From NCBI GenBank assembly GCA_001829505.1, contig MIBK01000043.1, positions 13,049 through 21,782 of the forward strand: a DNA stretch of 8,734 nt, given 5' to 3'. Below, one piece after another: positions 1 to 7,081 of this stretch (positions are counted from its first letter, which is position 1; each line of letters begins with the position of its first letter). The notes below the pieces were generated by a model, which was given only the letters and a program-made list of their open reading frames with translations, did no database searches and was not told the DNA's origin. The translations under genes and the position numbers were made by a program. The DNA comes from Spirochaetes bacterium RBG_16_67_19. Lineage in GTDB: Bacteria; Spirochaetota; Spirochaetia; SZUA-6; DRHE01.

Positions 1-174
1 AAGCCCGCCGAGCGCCGGAGGGTGCTGGGGCTGGCGCTGGATGAGCAGGTCGCCTGGGTGGCGGACAGGGTGTTCGAGCATCTGCGCAGGGAGGGCCTGG
101 CCATTGCGCCGCCCGCCCTGGCCTTGAGCGAGGAGTTGAAGGGGCATGCTGCGACGCAAGCGCAAGTGGGATAA
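1..174 (+). CDS. C-terminal end of a probable YqeK-like HD-domain phosphohydrolase (5' part outside window)
   Basis: Frame 1 is open from the window edge to a TAA at 172-174, giving the last 57 residues; the other two plus frames hit stops by about base 130. The peptide has a helical stretch followed by HLRREGLAIAPPALALSEEL. This resembles the usual end of YqeK proteins: a helix, a 'YL..G..I.P..L' turn and a short tail. YqeK proteins are HD-domain hydrolases of diadenosine tetraphosphate, usually encoded next to or fused with nadD and before rsfS, and the neighbourhood here fits that. The catalytic HD residues would lie upstream and cannot be checked, so the family call rests on a weak C-terminal match plus context. 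The last 29 bases overlap the next gene, which implies translational coupling. It could instead be the C-terminus of another protein in the nadD cluster. Confidence 0.5.
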   Translation, partial: KPAERRRVLGLALDEQVAWVADRVFEHLRREGLAIAPPALALSEELKGHAATQAQVG

Positions 175-1327
175 GAGCCTGCTGGTGTTGGGGCTGATCA
201 TCGCCGTGGTGCTGGCCTCGGCGGTCCTCCTTCTCCTGCAATACCGCACCGACCCGCTGTCCGAGGCCTTGAAGAAGGACGCCCCGCTCAGCTTCCTGTT
301 CGCCGTCAGCGGCGACCAGGACTACCGCTTCTTCGAGGTGCTGCAGTACCATCCCCGCACCCATCGCGGGGCCGTGCTCTTTCTGCCGGGGAACGTGGGG
401 CTGATCATCGAGAGCCTGAAGAAAGTGGACCGCATGGACGTGCTGTACCGCTACGGCTCGATCGGCGCGTTGAAGGCGAAGGTGGAGCAGATCACCGGCC
501 TGTCCATCCCCTTCTACTTCGAGCTGCGGGAGCAGGAGGTGGTGTCCGTGGTGGACCTGCTGGGCGGCCTGGAGCTGTTCATCCCCAATCCGGTGGAGGC
601 CGCGGTGGGGGAGCGCAAGGTGCTGCTGCCCTCCGGCTCCGTGATGCTGGACGGGGACAAGATCCGCGATTTCATCGCCTACCGGGATCCCCTGGAGCCG
701 GAAACCGACTGGGTGGGGCGCAAGCAGAAATTCCTGCAGTCCCTGCTGAAGGCCCTGGGGGAAAGCGACCTGATCCTGGACCCGGGCCCCTTCGCCGCCC
801 TGCGCCGCCTGGTATCCACGAACCTGGGCTCCCGCTCCCTGGCCGCCTTGCTGCGGGAGCTGGCCCGCCTGGAGAGCGAGAAGCTGGTCTTCCAGCGGGT
901 GCTGGGCAGCGAGCGCACCGTGGACGGCAAGGAGCTGCTGTTCCCGCATTTCGAGGGACAGCTGTTGAAGGAGATCGTCAAGCAGACCGGCGAGACCATA
1001 GCCAGCGCGGAGCCCGGTCTGGAGGAGGAGCTGACCGTGGCTCTGGAAATCCTGAATGGAACCTCCGTGTCCGGCCTGGCCCGCAGGGCGGCCAGCGTGT
1101 ACCAGAGCTTCGGCTACGAAATCGTGGCCCTGGGCAACGCCGACAGCACCGATTACCTGAACACCGTGGTGCTGGACCGCAAGGGCCGCCTGGAAGTGGC
1201 CCAGAAGGCGGCGGAGCTGATCCGCTGCCAGCGGGTCTATTCCCGGTTGAGCGAGGGGGGGGACCTGACGATCGACGTGACCCTCATTTTAGGGAAGGAT
1301 TTTGATGGAAGATACTGCAAGAACTGA
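146..1327 (+). CDS. LytR/CpsA/Psr-like membrane protein with LytR_C domain, catalytic part degenerate
   Basis: This 393-residue protein has a basic N-terminus (MLRRKRKWDK) and one membrane segment at about residues 11-33, so the bulk should lie in the periplasm. Residues about 45-215 read as an LCP-type domain. The end of that domain carries the family-like pattern AYRD (178-181) followed by DWVGRKQKF (188-196). A LytR_C domain follows at about 296-385, with its ILNGT motif at 302-306 and the typical 'GLA.R.A..+...G' and 'T.Vv' segments. LCP enzymes transfer polymers from a lipid carrier to cell wall or protein. The conserved R-S-D-T segment that binds the lipid pyrophosphate is not visible here: the equivalent stretch reads DYRFFEVLQYHPRTHRG. 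Catalytic activity is therefore doubtful and the protein may be structural. The ATG is preceded by AGGAG at 131-135. It overlaps both the upstream gene (29 bases) and rsfS (23 bases), indicating one operon. Confidence 0.75.
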   Translation: MLRRKRKWDKSLLVLGLIIAVVLASAVLLLLQYRTDPLSEALKKDAPLSFLFAVSGDQDYRFFEVLQYHPRTHRGAVLFLPGNVGLIIESLKKVDRMDVLYRYGSIGALKAKVEQITGLSIPFYFELREQEVVSVVDLLGGLELFIPNPVEAAVGERKVLLPSGSVMLDGDKIRDFIAYRDPLEPETDWVGRKQKFLQSLLKALGESDLILDPGPFAALRRLVSTNLGSRSLAALLRELARLESEKLVFQRVLGSERTVDGKELLFPHFEGQLLKEIVKQTGETIASAEPGLEEELTVALEILNGTSVSGLARRAASVYQSFGYEIVALGNADSTDYLNTVVLDRKGRLEVAQKAAELIRCQRVYSRLSEGGDLTIDVTLILGKDFDGRYCKN

Positions 1328-1645
1328 CGCGCTGGCCGTGGCCCGACTGCTGGAAGAGCATCGCGGCGAGGACGTGGTGGTCCTGGACGTCGGGGAGGCC
1401 GCCGGCTGGACCGATTACTTCGTCATCGCCACCTTGGCCAGCTCGGTGCGCCGGCGGGGGGTGCTGCGTGCCGTCGGCGCCTACCTGGAGGCCCGGGACA
1501 TTCCCCGTCTGAACCCTCACCGCCTGCAGCCAGAAGGGGAAGGTTGGATACTGCTTGATTGCGGGCGGATGGTGATCCACCTGATGGATCCGGAAGCCCG
1601 CGCCTTTTACGAGCTGGAAAAACTCTGGTTCAGGAGCCAGGCGCT

Positions 1646-2008
<363 letters not shown>

Positions 2009-2050
2009 ATGCTCCTCGCTCCCAGGAATAATTCAGGGAAAAACCAATTC

Positions 2051-2080
2051 AATCTATGGTCATGTTTCGATTTCTGTCAA
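2051..2080 (-). promoter_or_regulatory. Sigma70-type promoter for the acidic gene
   Basis: On the minus strand a perfect -35 TTGACA (complement of 2075-2080) is followed after 18 bases by TAGATT (complement of 2051-2056), a 4/6 match to TATAAT that keeps the TA...T core. Transcription would start near 2044, leaving a leader of about 36 bases before the ATG at 2008. It is back-to-back with the spoVG promoter. The -35 is strong and the -10 moderate. Confidence 0.55.
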
Positions 2081-2098
2081 CTGTTTTTTTCTCCAAAA
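2081..2098. promoter_or_regulatory. Shared AT-rich element between two divergent -35 boxes (possible UP element)
   Basis: The 18 bases between the two TTGACA boxes contain a run of seven T (2084-2090) and an AAAA (2095-2098). Each promoter would have this stretch just upstream of its -35, the usual place of an UP element contacted by the RNA polymerase alpha subunit. The assignment rests on base composition and position only. Confidence 0.35.
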
Positions 2099-2127
2099 TT
2101 GACACAATCCGCTTTTTCCGCTACTAT
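2099..2127 (+). promoter_or_regulatory. Sigma70-type promoter for spoVG and the downstream operon
   Basis: A perfect -35 TTGACA (2099-2104) is separated by exactly 17 bases from TACTAT (2122-2127), a 5/6 match to TATAAT. Transcription would start near 2134, giving a leader of about 109 bases before spoVG. No other convincing promoter precedes the tRNA, rplY, pth, tilS or ftsH, so this is probably the main promoter of the right-hand operon. It is the best consensus match I found in the window. Confidence 0.75.
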
Positions 2128-2133
2128 GCGCAG

Positions 2134-2242
2134 CACTTGGCCCCGGATCTTTGGCATCGGCTTTCTCGCCCCCTTTAACCCCGCTCCCTTGCGCGACGAG
2201 GCGGCCGGGGATTAAAATGGGTCGCCCGATGAGGAGGACTCC
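2134..2242 (+). other. Predicted ~109-base spoVG leader with strong Shine-Dalgarno
   Basis: This stretch lies between the predicted transcription start and the spoVG ATG. It ends in GAGGAGG (2231-2237), 5 bases before the ATG. Two short complementary pairs are visible: CCCCGG 2141-2146 with CCGGGG 2205-2210, and CATCGG 2155-2160 with CCGATG 2226-2231. The second touches the first base of the Shine-Dalgarno. They cross each other and are only 6 bp each, so regulatory folding is possible but unproven. I see no known riboswitch and no terminator with a T run. Confidence 0.35.
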
Positions 2243-2548
2243 ATGGAGATCACGGACATCCGCATCAAGCAGGTGAGCACGGAGGGCAAGCTGAAGGCAT
2301 ACGTGACGGTCACCTTCGACGACTGTTTCGTGGTGCACAATCTGAAGATCATCTCGGGTAAGGCGGGCACCTTCATCGCCATGCCGAGCCGGAGGACCAA
2401 GACGGGAGAGTACAAGGATATCGCCCATCCGATCAACTCCGATTTCCGGCAGTCGATCCAGGCGAAGATCATCGCGGAGTACGAGCGGGTACGAGAGCTG
2501 GGGGGCGGGGAGCAGGCCGCCACCTCCGACGAGGACGATGGGACGTAG
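2243..2548 (+). CDS. spoVG: SpoVG family nucleic-acid-binding regulator
   Basis: SpoVG proteins are small site-specific DNA- and RNA-binding regulators. They act in sporulation and capsule control in Firmicutes and are studied in Borrelia as a DNA/RNA-binding protein affecting many genes. The match is clear over residues 1-85: [20 protein letters not shown], the FVVHNLKII strand, the [20 protein letters not shown] core and the [13 protein letters not shown] helix. The length of 101 residues is normal, with a short acidic tail ([13 protein letters not shown]). The start is fixed by the Shine-Dalgarno GAGGAGG at 2231-2237. It is the first gene after the predicted 2099-2127 promoter. The oddity is at the 3' end: the last 10 bases, including the whole TAG stop (2546-2548), lie inside the tRNA-Gln gene, so tRNA maturation and a complete spoVG message exclude each other on one transcript. 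Confidence 0.95.
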   Translation: MEITDIRIKQVSTEGKLKAYVTVTFDDCFVVHNLKIISGKAGTFIAMPSRRTKTGEYKDIAHPINSDFRQSIQAKIIAEYERVRELGGGEQAATSDEDDGT

Positions 2549-2611
2549 GCAAGCGGTAAGCCACCGGTCTTTGGTACCGGCATTACGCAGGTTCGAATCC
2601 TGCCGTCCCAG
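2539..2611 (+). tRNA. trnQ: tRNA-Gln (anticodon TTG)
   Basis: A full cloverleaf can be drawn. The acceptor TGGGACG (2539-2545) pairs with CGTCCCA (2604-2610), with discriminator G at 2611. The D arm is GGC-AAGCGGTAA-GCC. The anticodon arm is CCGGT-CTTTGGT-ACCGG with anticodon TTG. The T arm is GCAGG-TTCGAAT-CCTGC. A leading U and the overall sequence are typical of bacterial tRNA-Gln. The variable region reads CATTAC, six bases where four or five are usual. CCA is not encoded (the next bases are ATAC), so it must be added enzymatically. The gene overlaps the end of spoVG by 10 bases and ends 21 bases before rplY. No own promoter is visible, so it is probably cut from the operon transcript by RNase P and 3'-end nucleases. 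Confidence 0.95.
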
Positions 2612-2632
2612 ATACACTTATAAGGAGTAAAC

Positions 2633-3283
2633 ATGGAGCAGAAGACTTTGAACGCCGAAAGCCGCGCCAGGCTCGGCAAGGGCGAATCCGGCAGGCTGAA
2701 GCGGCGGGGCAGGATCCCCGCGGTGATCTATGGCCACCAGGAGCCGCTGGCGGTGAGCATCGACGCGCACGAGTTCGACACCAAATTCCACCACATATCC
2801 GAGAGCACGATCATCCGCCTCGCGGTGGGCGGCCAGGAGCGGGAAGTGCTGATCCGCGACTTCCAGGAGGACGCGGTGGGCGGCCAGGTCACCCACATCG
2901 ACTTCTACGAGGTGGACAAGAACCGGCTCCTGCGCACCAACGTCCGCGTGGAGCTCACCGGCGCGCCCGTGGGAGTGAAGGAGGGCGGCCTGCTGGAGCA
3001 CTTCGTCCACGAGGTGGAGGTGGAGTGCCTGCCGGCCAGCCTCCCGGAGAAGATCATCCTGGACGTGAACGAGCTGCGCCTGGGGAAGAGCCTGCACGTG
3101 CGCGAGCTGCCGCCGGTGGAGGGGGTCAGGTTCCTCAACTCCCCGGAGCAGGTCGTCTGCGCGGTCGTGCACAAGCGCGTGGAGGTTGAGGCCCCGGTCG
3201 CGGCCGCCGTCACGGCGGAGGGCGAGGAGGCTGCCGCTGCGGTGGAAGGCGAGGAGGGCGCCGAGACTCCCGCGGAGGAATAG
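2633..3283 (+). CDS. rplY: 50S ribosomal protein L25, long general-stress (CTC/TL5) form
   Basis: L25 binds 5S rRNA in the central protuberance of the 50S subunit. The N-terminal 5S-binding domain (residues about 5-93) shows LNAESRARLGKGESGRLKRR, GRIPAVIYG and the VLIRDFQEDAVGGQVTHIDF motif. The C-terminal TL5/CTC beta domain (about 95-187) shows VRVELTGAPVGVKEGGLLE and LPEKIILDV. The last ~30 residues are Ala/Glu-rich, a usual disordered tail in this family. The length of 216 residues fits the CTC form rather than the ~95-residue E. coli form. The ATG has AAGGAG (2622-2627) 5 bases upstream. That site begins 10 bases after the mature tRNA end, so tRNA processing would leave a short but sufficient leader. 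The stop at 3281-3283 is directly followed by pth. The GGAGGA inside the last codons (3274-3279) serves as the pth Shine-Dalgarno, which suggests coupling. Confidence 0.95.
   Translation: MEQKTLNAESRARLGKGESGRLKRRGRIPAVIYGHQEPLAVSIDAHEFDTKFHHISESTIIRLAVGGQEREVLIRDFQEDAVGGQVTHIDFYEVDKNRLLRTNVRVELTGAPVGVKEGGLLEHFVHEVEVECLPASLPEKIILDVNELRLGKSLHVRELPPVEGVRFLNSPEQVVCAVVHKRVEVEAPVAAAVTAEGEEAAAAVEGEEGAETPAEE
3274..3279 (+). promoter_or_regulatory. Shine-Dalgarno deciding the pth start (CTG at 3285)
   Basis: GGAGGA lies 5 bases before the CTG at 3285 and inside the end of rplY. It sits 17 bases from the next conventional start, GTG at 3297, too far to serve it. Position and strength favour CTG initiation. 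Confidence 0.6.
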
Positions 3284-3284
3284 G

Positions 3285-3857
3285 CTGCTCACGGTCGTGG
3301 GGCTGGGCAATCCCGGCCTCCGGTACCTGGATAGCCGTCACAACGTCGGCTTCCGGGTCGTCGAGCTCGCCGCCCGCGGGTTGGGGATCAAGCTGCGCCG
3401 GCCGTGGCTCAGGGGTTACCGCCTGGGCCAGGCCGCGCCGGAGGGCAGGCGCCTCTGCCTGGTCCAACCCCTGACCTACATGAACCGTTCCGGGGCGGCC
3501 CTGTCCTCATTGCGGCCTCTGGAGGGGGACGGGAGCCTCTTGGTGGTTTGCGATACGCTGGACCTTCCTCCCGGACAATGCCGCCTGCGCCGGGGGGGCT
3601 CCTCAGCGGGGCACAAGGGCCTGGTTTCAATTATCGCCGCGCTGGGCCGGACCGATTTCCTGCGCCTGTACGTCGGCATCGGTCGCCCCTCCCGGCCGGA
3701 GGAAGTGGTGGATTACGTGCTGGGCTGCCCCTCCGGACAGGAAGCTGAGGCGCTCCAGCGGGGCGAACAAAGGGCGGCCGAGGGAGTGCTGGCCCTGCTG
3801 CACGAAGACCCGGAGAAGGTGATGAATGCCCTCAACCAGAGCCCCCGCCGGCCCTGA
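3285..3857 (+). CDS. pth: Peptidyl-tRNA hydrolase, probable CTG start
   Basis: Pth cleaves the ester bond of peptidyl-tRNAs dropped from ribosomes, recycling tRNA. From the CTG the protein is 190 residues, the normal length, and begins MLLTVVGLGNPG, lining up with the family's N-terminal strand. Active-site residues are present: Asn in GLGNPG (about residue 9), the catalytic His in RHNVGF (19), Asn in TYMNRSG (67), Asp in CDTLDLPPG (90) and His in GHKGL (110). The residue after that His is Lys where E. coli has Asn114, a substrate-positioning residue. No ATG or TTG in this frame is usable; an upstream TTG at 3186 would start deep inside rplY, and GTG at 3297 would delete the first strand and lacks a spaced Shine-Dalgarno. 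It sits one base after rplY and overlaps tilS by 32 bases, so the three genes are probably translationally coupled. Confidence 0.92.
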   Translation: MLTVVGLGNPGLRYLDSRHNVGFRVVELAARGLGIKLRRPWLRGYRLGQAAPEGRRLCLVQPLTYMNRSGAALSSLRPLEGDGSLLVVCDTLDLPPGQCRLRRGGSSAGHKGLVSIIAALGRTDFLRLYVGIGRPSRPEEVVDYVLGCPSGQEAEALQRGEQRAAEGVLALLHEDPEKVMNALNQSPRRP

Positions 3858-5175
3858 ACGCCGGCTGGAGGAGTACCTCCGCCGCCACCGCATCCCGGAG
3901 GAGGCGCCCATCCTGGTGGCCTTCTCGGGCGGCTCCGACTCGCGAGCCCTGCTGGGCCTGCTGGCCGCGCGCCCCGGGCGCCGGCCCCTGCAGGCGGCCT
4001 ACCTGGACCACGGTCTGCGCCCCGCAGCGGAGCGCGCCGCGGAGCTGGACTTCGTGCGGCGCGCCTGCGGCGAGCTAAACCTGCCCCTGCGCACGGGTGC
4101 CCTGCCGCCGGGGTCGCTGGCCGCCGAGGCCCGCGGCCGGAGCCTGGAGCAGGTGGCTCGCGAGCACCGTTACGGCTTCCTGTTGGAGGTTGCGCGGACG
4201 CTGGGCTGCCCCTACGTGGCCCTCGGGCACACGGCTGACGACCAGGCCGAAACCCTGATCATGCGTTTCTTCCAGGGCACGGGCCCGGCGGGCCTGGCCG
4301 GTATTCCGGAGCGCCGGGGATGCTACCTGCGGCCGCTGCTGACCTGCGGGCGGGCCGAGCTGCAGGCCTGGCTGGCCGAGCGCGGGCTGGAATACCGCAC
4401 GGACTCCAGCAACCTCCAGGCTGTGGCCCTGCGCAATGCCGTGCGCCTGCGCCTGGCCCCCCTGCTGGCGGAGCTGTTCCCCGGCTATCGCGGCAGCCTG
4501 GCCGGGCTGGCGGCGACCATGCGCCAGGTGCGGGAGCTGCTGGAAAGCCAGGCGGAGCAGCTCCTGCAGTGGGAGCGGGCAGGGCGGGCTTTCACGGTGG
4601 ACGCCCGCGCCTTCCTGGCCGCGCCGGCCCTGCTGCGCCGCCAGTCCCTGTTCGCGCCGCTGGCGGCCCTGGGGGCGCGGGGGGGGCGGCTTCCCGCCCG
4701 CTTCCTTTTGGGGGCCGCAGGCGGCTCGGCCAGCCGAGCGACGCTGCTGGCCGGGCGCGGCGTGCGCCTGCGCCGGCGAGGAAGCCGGTTCGTGCTGGAA
4801 AGGGATATTGTCGGGGTCGGCAAAAAAGGATATCTTATCACGATAGAACCGCATCGCCGTTACGAAGCGACGGGCCGCGTCATTGAAATCGGCGCTGTGG
4901 GCCCAGGCAAGCCCGAGCTCGCCCCCCTGGTGCTGAGGTCGGCAACGGCGGCGGATCGCCTGCGGACCGAGGCCGGAAGCACGGCCGTGAGCAAGCTGTG
5001 CTCCGCGTGGCGAATTCCACTGACAGAACGCTGGAAACTGCCCATCGTGGCGGACAGGAACGGGGTGCTCGCCGTTCTGGGCGGGGGGCTGGGGGGGAGC
5101 GATCGGTTCCGCCCCGGGGCCCGGCCCGCGGCGGGGAGGCTCGCCGTGAAGGTCTCGGTTTTGGAGGGAGAGTGA
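3826..5175 (+). CDS. tilS: tRNA(Ile)-lysidine synthase TilS
   Basis: TilS uses ATP and lysine to convert C34 of the CAU-anticodon tRNA-Ile to lysidine, so that it reads AUA. The 449-residue protein has the full architecture. The PP-loop SGGSDS is at residues 34-39. GHTADDQAET is at about 134-143, followed by FFQGTGPAGLAGIPERRG. Then come the LRPLL..R.EL block and YRTDSSN...RNAVR, typical of the N-terminal domain. After a helical linker, the C-terminal tRNA-binding domain occupies about 365-440 (ADRLRTEAG, IPLTERWKLPIVAD, VLGGGLGGSDRFRPGA). The ATG at 3826 has GGAGAAGG (3812-3819) 6 bases upstream; it overlaps pth by 32 bases. The stop TGA shares four bases (GTGA) with the ftsH start. The AT-richer patch at 4801-4850 lies within the coding frame (GKKGYLITIEPH) and does not disrupt it. 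Confidence 0.96.
   Translation: MPSTRAPAGPERRLEEYLRRHRIPEEAPILVAFSGGSDSRALLGLLAARPGRRPLQAAYLDHGLRPAAERAAELDFVRRACGELNLPLRTGALPPGSLAAEARGRSLEQVAREHRYGFLLEVARTLGCPYVALGHTADDQAETLIMRFFQGTGPAGLAGIPERRGCYLRPLLTCGRAELQAWLAERGLEYRTDSSNLQAVALRNAVRLRLAPLLAELFPGYRGSLAGLAATMRQVRELLESQAEQLLQWERAGRAFTVDARAFLAAPALLRRQSLFAPLAALGARGGRLPARFLLGAAGGSASRATLLAGRGVRLRRRGSRFVLERDIVGVGKKGYLITIEPHRRYEATGRVIEIGAVGPGKPELAPLVLRSATAADRLRTEAGSTAVSKLCSAWRIPLTERWKLPIVADRNGVLAVLGGGLGGSDRFRPGARPAAGRLAVKVSVLEGE
5163..5168 (+). promoter_or_regulatory. Shine-Dalgarno deciding the ftsH GTG start
   Basis: GGAGGG lies 3 bases before GTG at 5172, which overlaps the tilS stop as GTGA. The in-frame upstream stretch back to 4998 lies wholly inside tilS and encodes unconserved Arg/Gly-rich sequence, so the GTG is the natural start. 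Confidence 0.75.
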
Positions 5176-7049
5176 GCAACAACGACAAGCAGGACCGCAA
5201 AGGGCAGGAACCCGGCCCGGGTTTCACCCGCTTCAACTTCAACAACCGCATCGCCCTGATCGCGCTGCTCATCCTCATCGCCTTCTTTGTGTTCTTTTTC
5301 GTGCAGAGCGAGCGCACCAGCAGCCAGCCGCTGGCCTACTCGGCGTTCCTGAACCACCTGAAGCAGGGCCAGGTGGAAGCGGTGAAGATCGTGGACAACT
5401 CCGAGATCACCGGCACCCTGCGCGACCCGAACGGGGAGCGCAGCAGCTTCAGGACCTCCATCCCCTACCCGGACACGGAGCTGGTGGCCAAGCTGGTGGA
5501 GAAGGGGGTGCTCATCAGCGGCGGGCCCCGGGGCCGGCCGCCCCTGCAGATCTTCTTCGACATCCTGCCCTGGGTGGTAGGCCTGTTTTTCATCTGGTTC
5601 ATGTTCCGGCAGGTGCAGGGCAGCGGCAACCGCGCCTTCAGCTTCGGGAAAAGCCGCGCCAAGCAGTACCTGGACACGGGAAAACGGATCACCTTCAACG
5701 ACGTAGCCGGCCAGGAGGAGGCTAAGTACGAGCTGCAGGAGGTCGTGGAGTTCCTCAAGAACCCGACGAAATTCGCCCGCCTGGGGGCCAAGATACCCAA
5801 GGGGGTGCTCCTGGTGGGCATGCCGGGAACCGGCAAGACCCTGATGGCCAAGGCCATCGCCGGGGAGGCCAACGTGGCCTTTTTCCACATGTCCGGCTCG
5901 GACTTCGTGGAGATGTTCGTCGGCGTGGGGGCCAGCCGCGTGCGCGATCTTTTCGAGCAAGGGCGCAAGCACGCCCCCTGCATCCTGTTCATCGACGAGC
6001 TGGACGCGGTGGGCCGGGTGCGCGGCGCCGGCTACGGCGGCGGCCACGACGAGCGGGAGCAGACCCTCAACCAGATGCTGGTGGAGATGGACGGCTTCGA
6101 CACCAAGGACGGGGTGATCATCGTGGCCGCCACCAACCGCCCGGACGTGCTGGATCCCGCCCTGCTGCGGCCGGGCCGTTTCGACCGGCAGGTCGTCGTG
6201 GACATGCCGGACACCAAGGAGCGGGAGAAGATCCTGCTGATCCACGCCCGCAACATCCCCACGGCCGCGGACGTGGAGCTCTCCCGCATCGCCCGCGCCA
6301 CCCCCGGCTCCTCGGGGGCCGACCTGGCCAACCTGGTCAACGAGGCGGCCTTGTTGGGCGCCCGCCGGGGCAAGCCGAAGGTGGACATGCTGGACTTCGA
6401 GGACGCCCGCGACAAGGTGCTGATGGGCATCGCCCGCAAGTCCAAGGTGATTCCGCCCAAGGTGCGGGAAATGACCGCCTATCACGAGGGCGGGCACGCC
6501 CTGCTGCACTACTACCTGATCAACGCCGACCCGCTGCACAAGGTGACCATCGTGCCCCACGGCCAGGCCCTGGGTGTGGCTTTCAGCCTGCCGGAGAGCG
6601 ACACCTATTCCCGCAGCCAGGCCTGGCTGACCGACCGCATCACCATCATCATGGGCGGCTATGCGGCCGAGCGGATCATCTTCGACGAGACCACCACCGG
6701 CTCGCAGAACGACATCGAGCAGGCCACGGAAATCGCCCGCAAGATGATCTGCGAGTGGGGCATGTCCGGGAGCCTGGGCCCCATCGCCTACGGCCAGAAG
6801 GAGGAGCCCATCTTCCTGGGCAAGGAGATCGCCCGGCACAAGGACTACTCCGAGGACACGGCCCGGGCCATCGACAAGGAAGTGCGGTCCATCGTGGAGG
6901 CCGGTCTGGAAAAGGCCAGCCGGCTGCTGACCGAGCACCGCGCCGAGCTGGAGCTGCTGGCCAAGACCCTGGTGGAAAAGGAAACCCTGGACGATAATCA
7001 GATCCGGGAGCTCCTGAAAATGCCCGCCCGCCCCAGATTGGAAGAATGA
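5172..7049 (+). CDS. ftsH: ATP-dependent membrane zinc metalloprotease FtsH
   Basis: FtsH forms a hexamer in the inner membrane that unfolds and degrades damaged membrane proteins and regulators. The 625-residue protein has two membrane segments, about residues 27-47 and 127-147, flanking a periplasmic domain. The AAA+ module follows: Walker A GMPGTGKT (216-223), pore loop MFVGVG, Walker [12 protein letters not shown] (Asp275, Glu276) and the second region of homology [19 protein letters not shown]. The zinc protease has HEGGH with His438, Glu439 and His442, and the third ligand Asp514 in QNDIEQAT. All catalytic residues are present. Differences from the commonest forms are Met for Pro in Walker A, Leu for Ile in DEID, and Gly for Ala in HEAGH; all look tolerable. 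It starts with GTG overlapping the tilS stop and ends 32 bases before the next gene, with no terminator visible between them. Confidence 0.98.
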   Translation: MSNNDKQDRKGQEPGPGFTRFNFNNRIALIALLILIAFFVFFFVQSERTSSQPLAYSAFLNHLKQGQVEAVKIVDNSEITGTLRDPNGERSSFRTSIPYPDTELVAKLVEKGVLISGGPRGRPPLQIFFDILPWVVGLFFIWFMFRQVQGSGNRAFSFGKSRAKQYLDTGKRITFNDVAGQEEAKYELQEVVEFLKNPTKFARLGAKIPKGVLLVGMPGTGKTLMAKAIAGEANVAFFHMSGSDFVEMFVGVGASRVRDLFEQGRKHAPCILFIDELDAVGRVRGAGYGGGHDEREQTLNQMLVEMDGFDTKDGVIIVAATNRPDVLDPALLRPGRFDRQVVVDMPDTKEREKILLIHARNIPTAADVELSRIARATPGSSGADLANLVNEAALLGARRGKPKVDMLDFEDARDKVLMGIARKSKVIPPKVREMTAYHEGGHALLHYYLINADPLHKVTIVPHGQALGVAFSLPESDTYSRSQAWLTDRITIIMGGYAAERIIFDETTTGSQNDIEQATEIARKMICEWGMSGSLGPIAYGQKEEPIFLGKEIARHKDYSEDTARAIDKEVRSIVEAGLEKASRLLTEHRAELELLAKTLVEKETLDDNQIRELLKMPARPRLEE

Positions 7050-7081
7050 GCGGGCGCTTTTAGTCCCCGGAAGCGAGGCAC

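Noticed and set aside
2217..2276. Small upstream frame (19 codons) overlapping the spoVG start out of frame
   Set aside because: Only GGGG precedes its ATG and it has no recognisable leader-peptide features; probably chance.
2060..2617. Minus-strand frame across spoVG and the tRNA
   Set aside because: It is antisense to two certain genes and begins in the tRNA complement; no start signal of its own.
4998..5171. In-frame N-terminal extension of ftsH
   Set aside because: It lies fully inside tilS, encodes Arg/Gly-rich sequence without FtsH similarity, and the GTG at 5172 has a Shine-Dalgarno and the usual coupled GTGA overlap.
7050..7081. Terminator or promoter between ftsH and the repeat protein
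   Set aside because: The gap of 32 bases contains only a TTTT and no hairpin or promoter boxes, so read-through is more likely.
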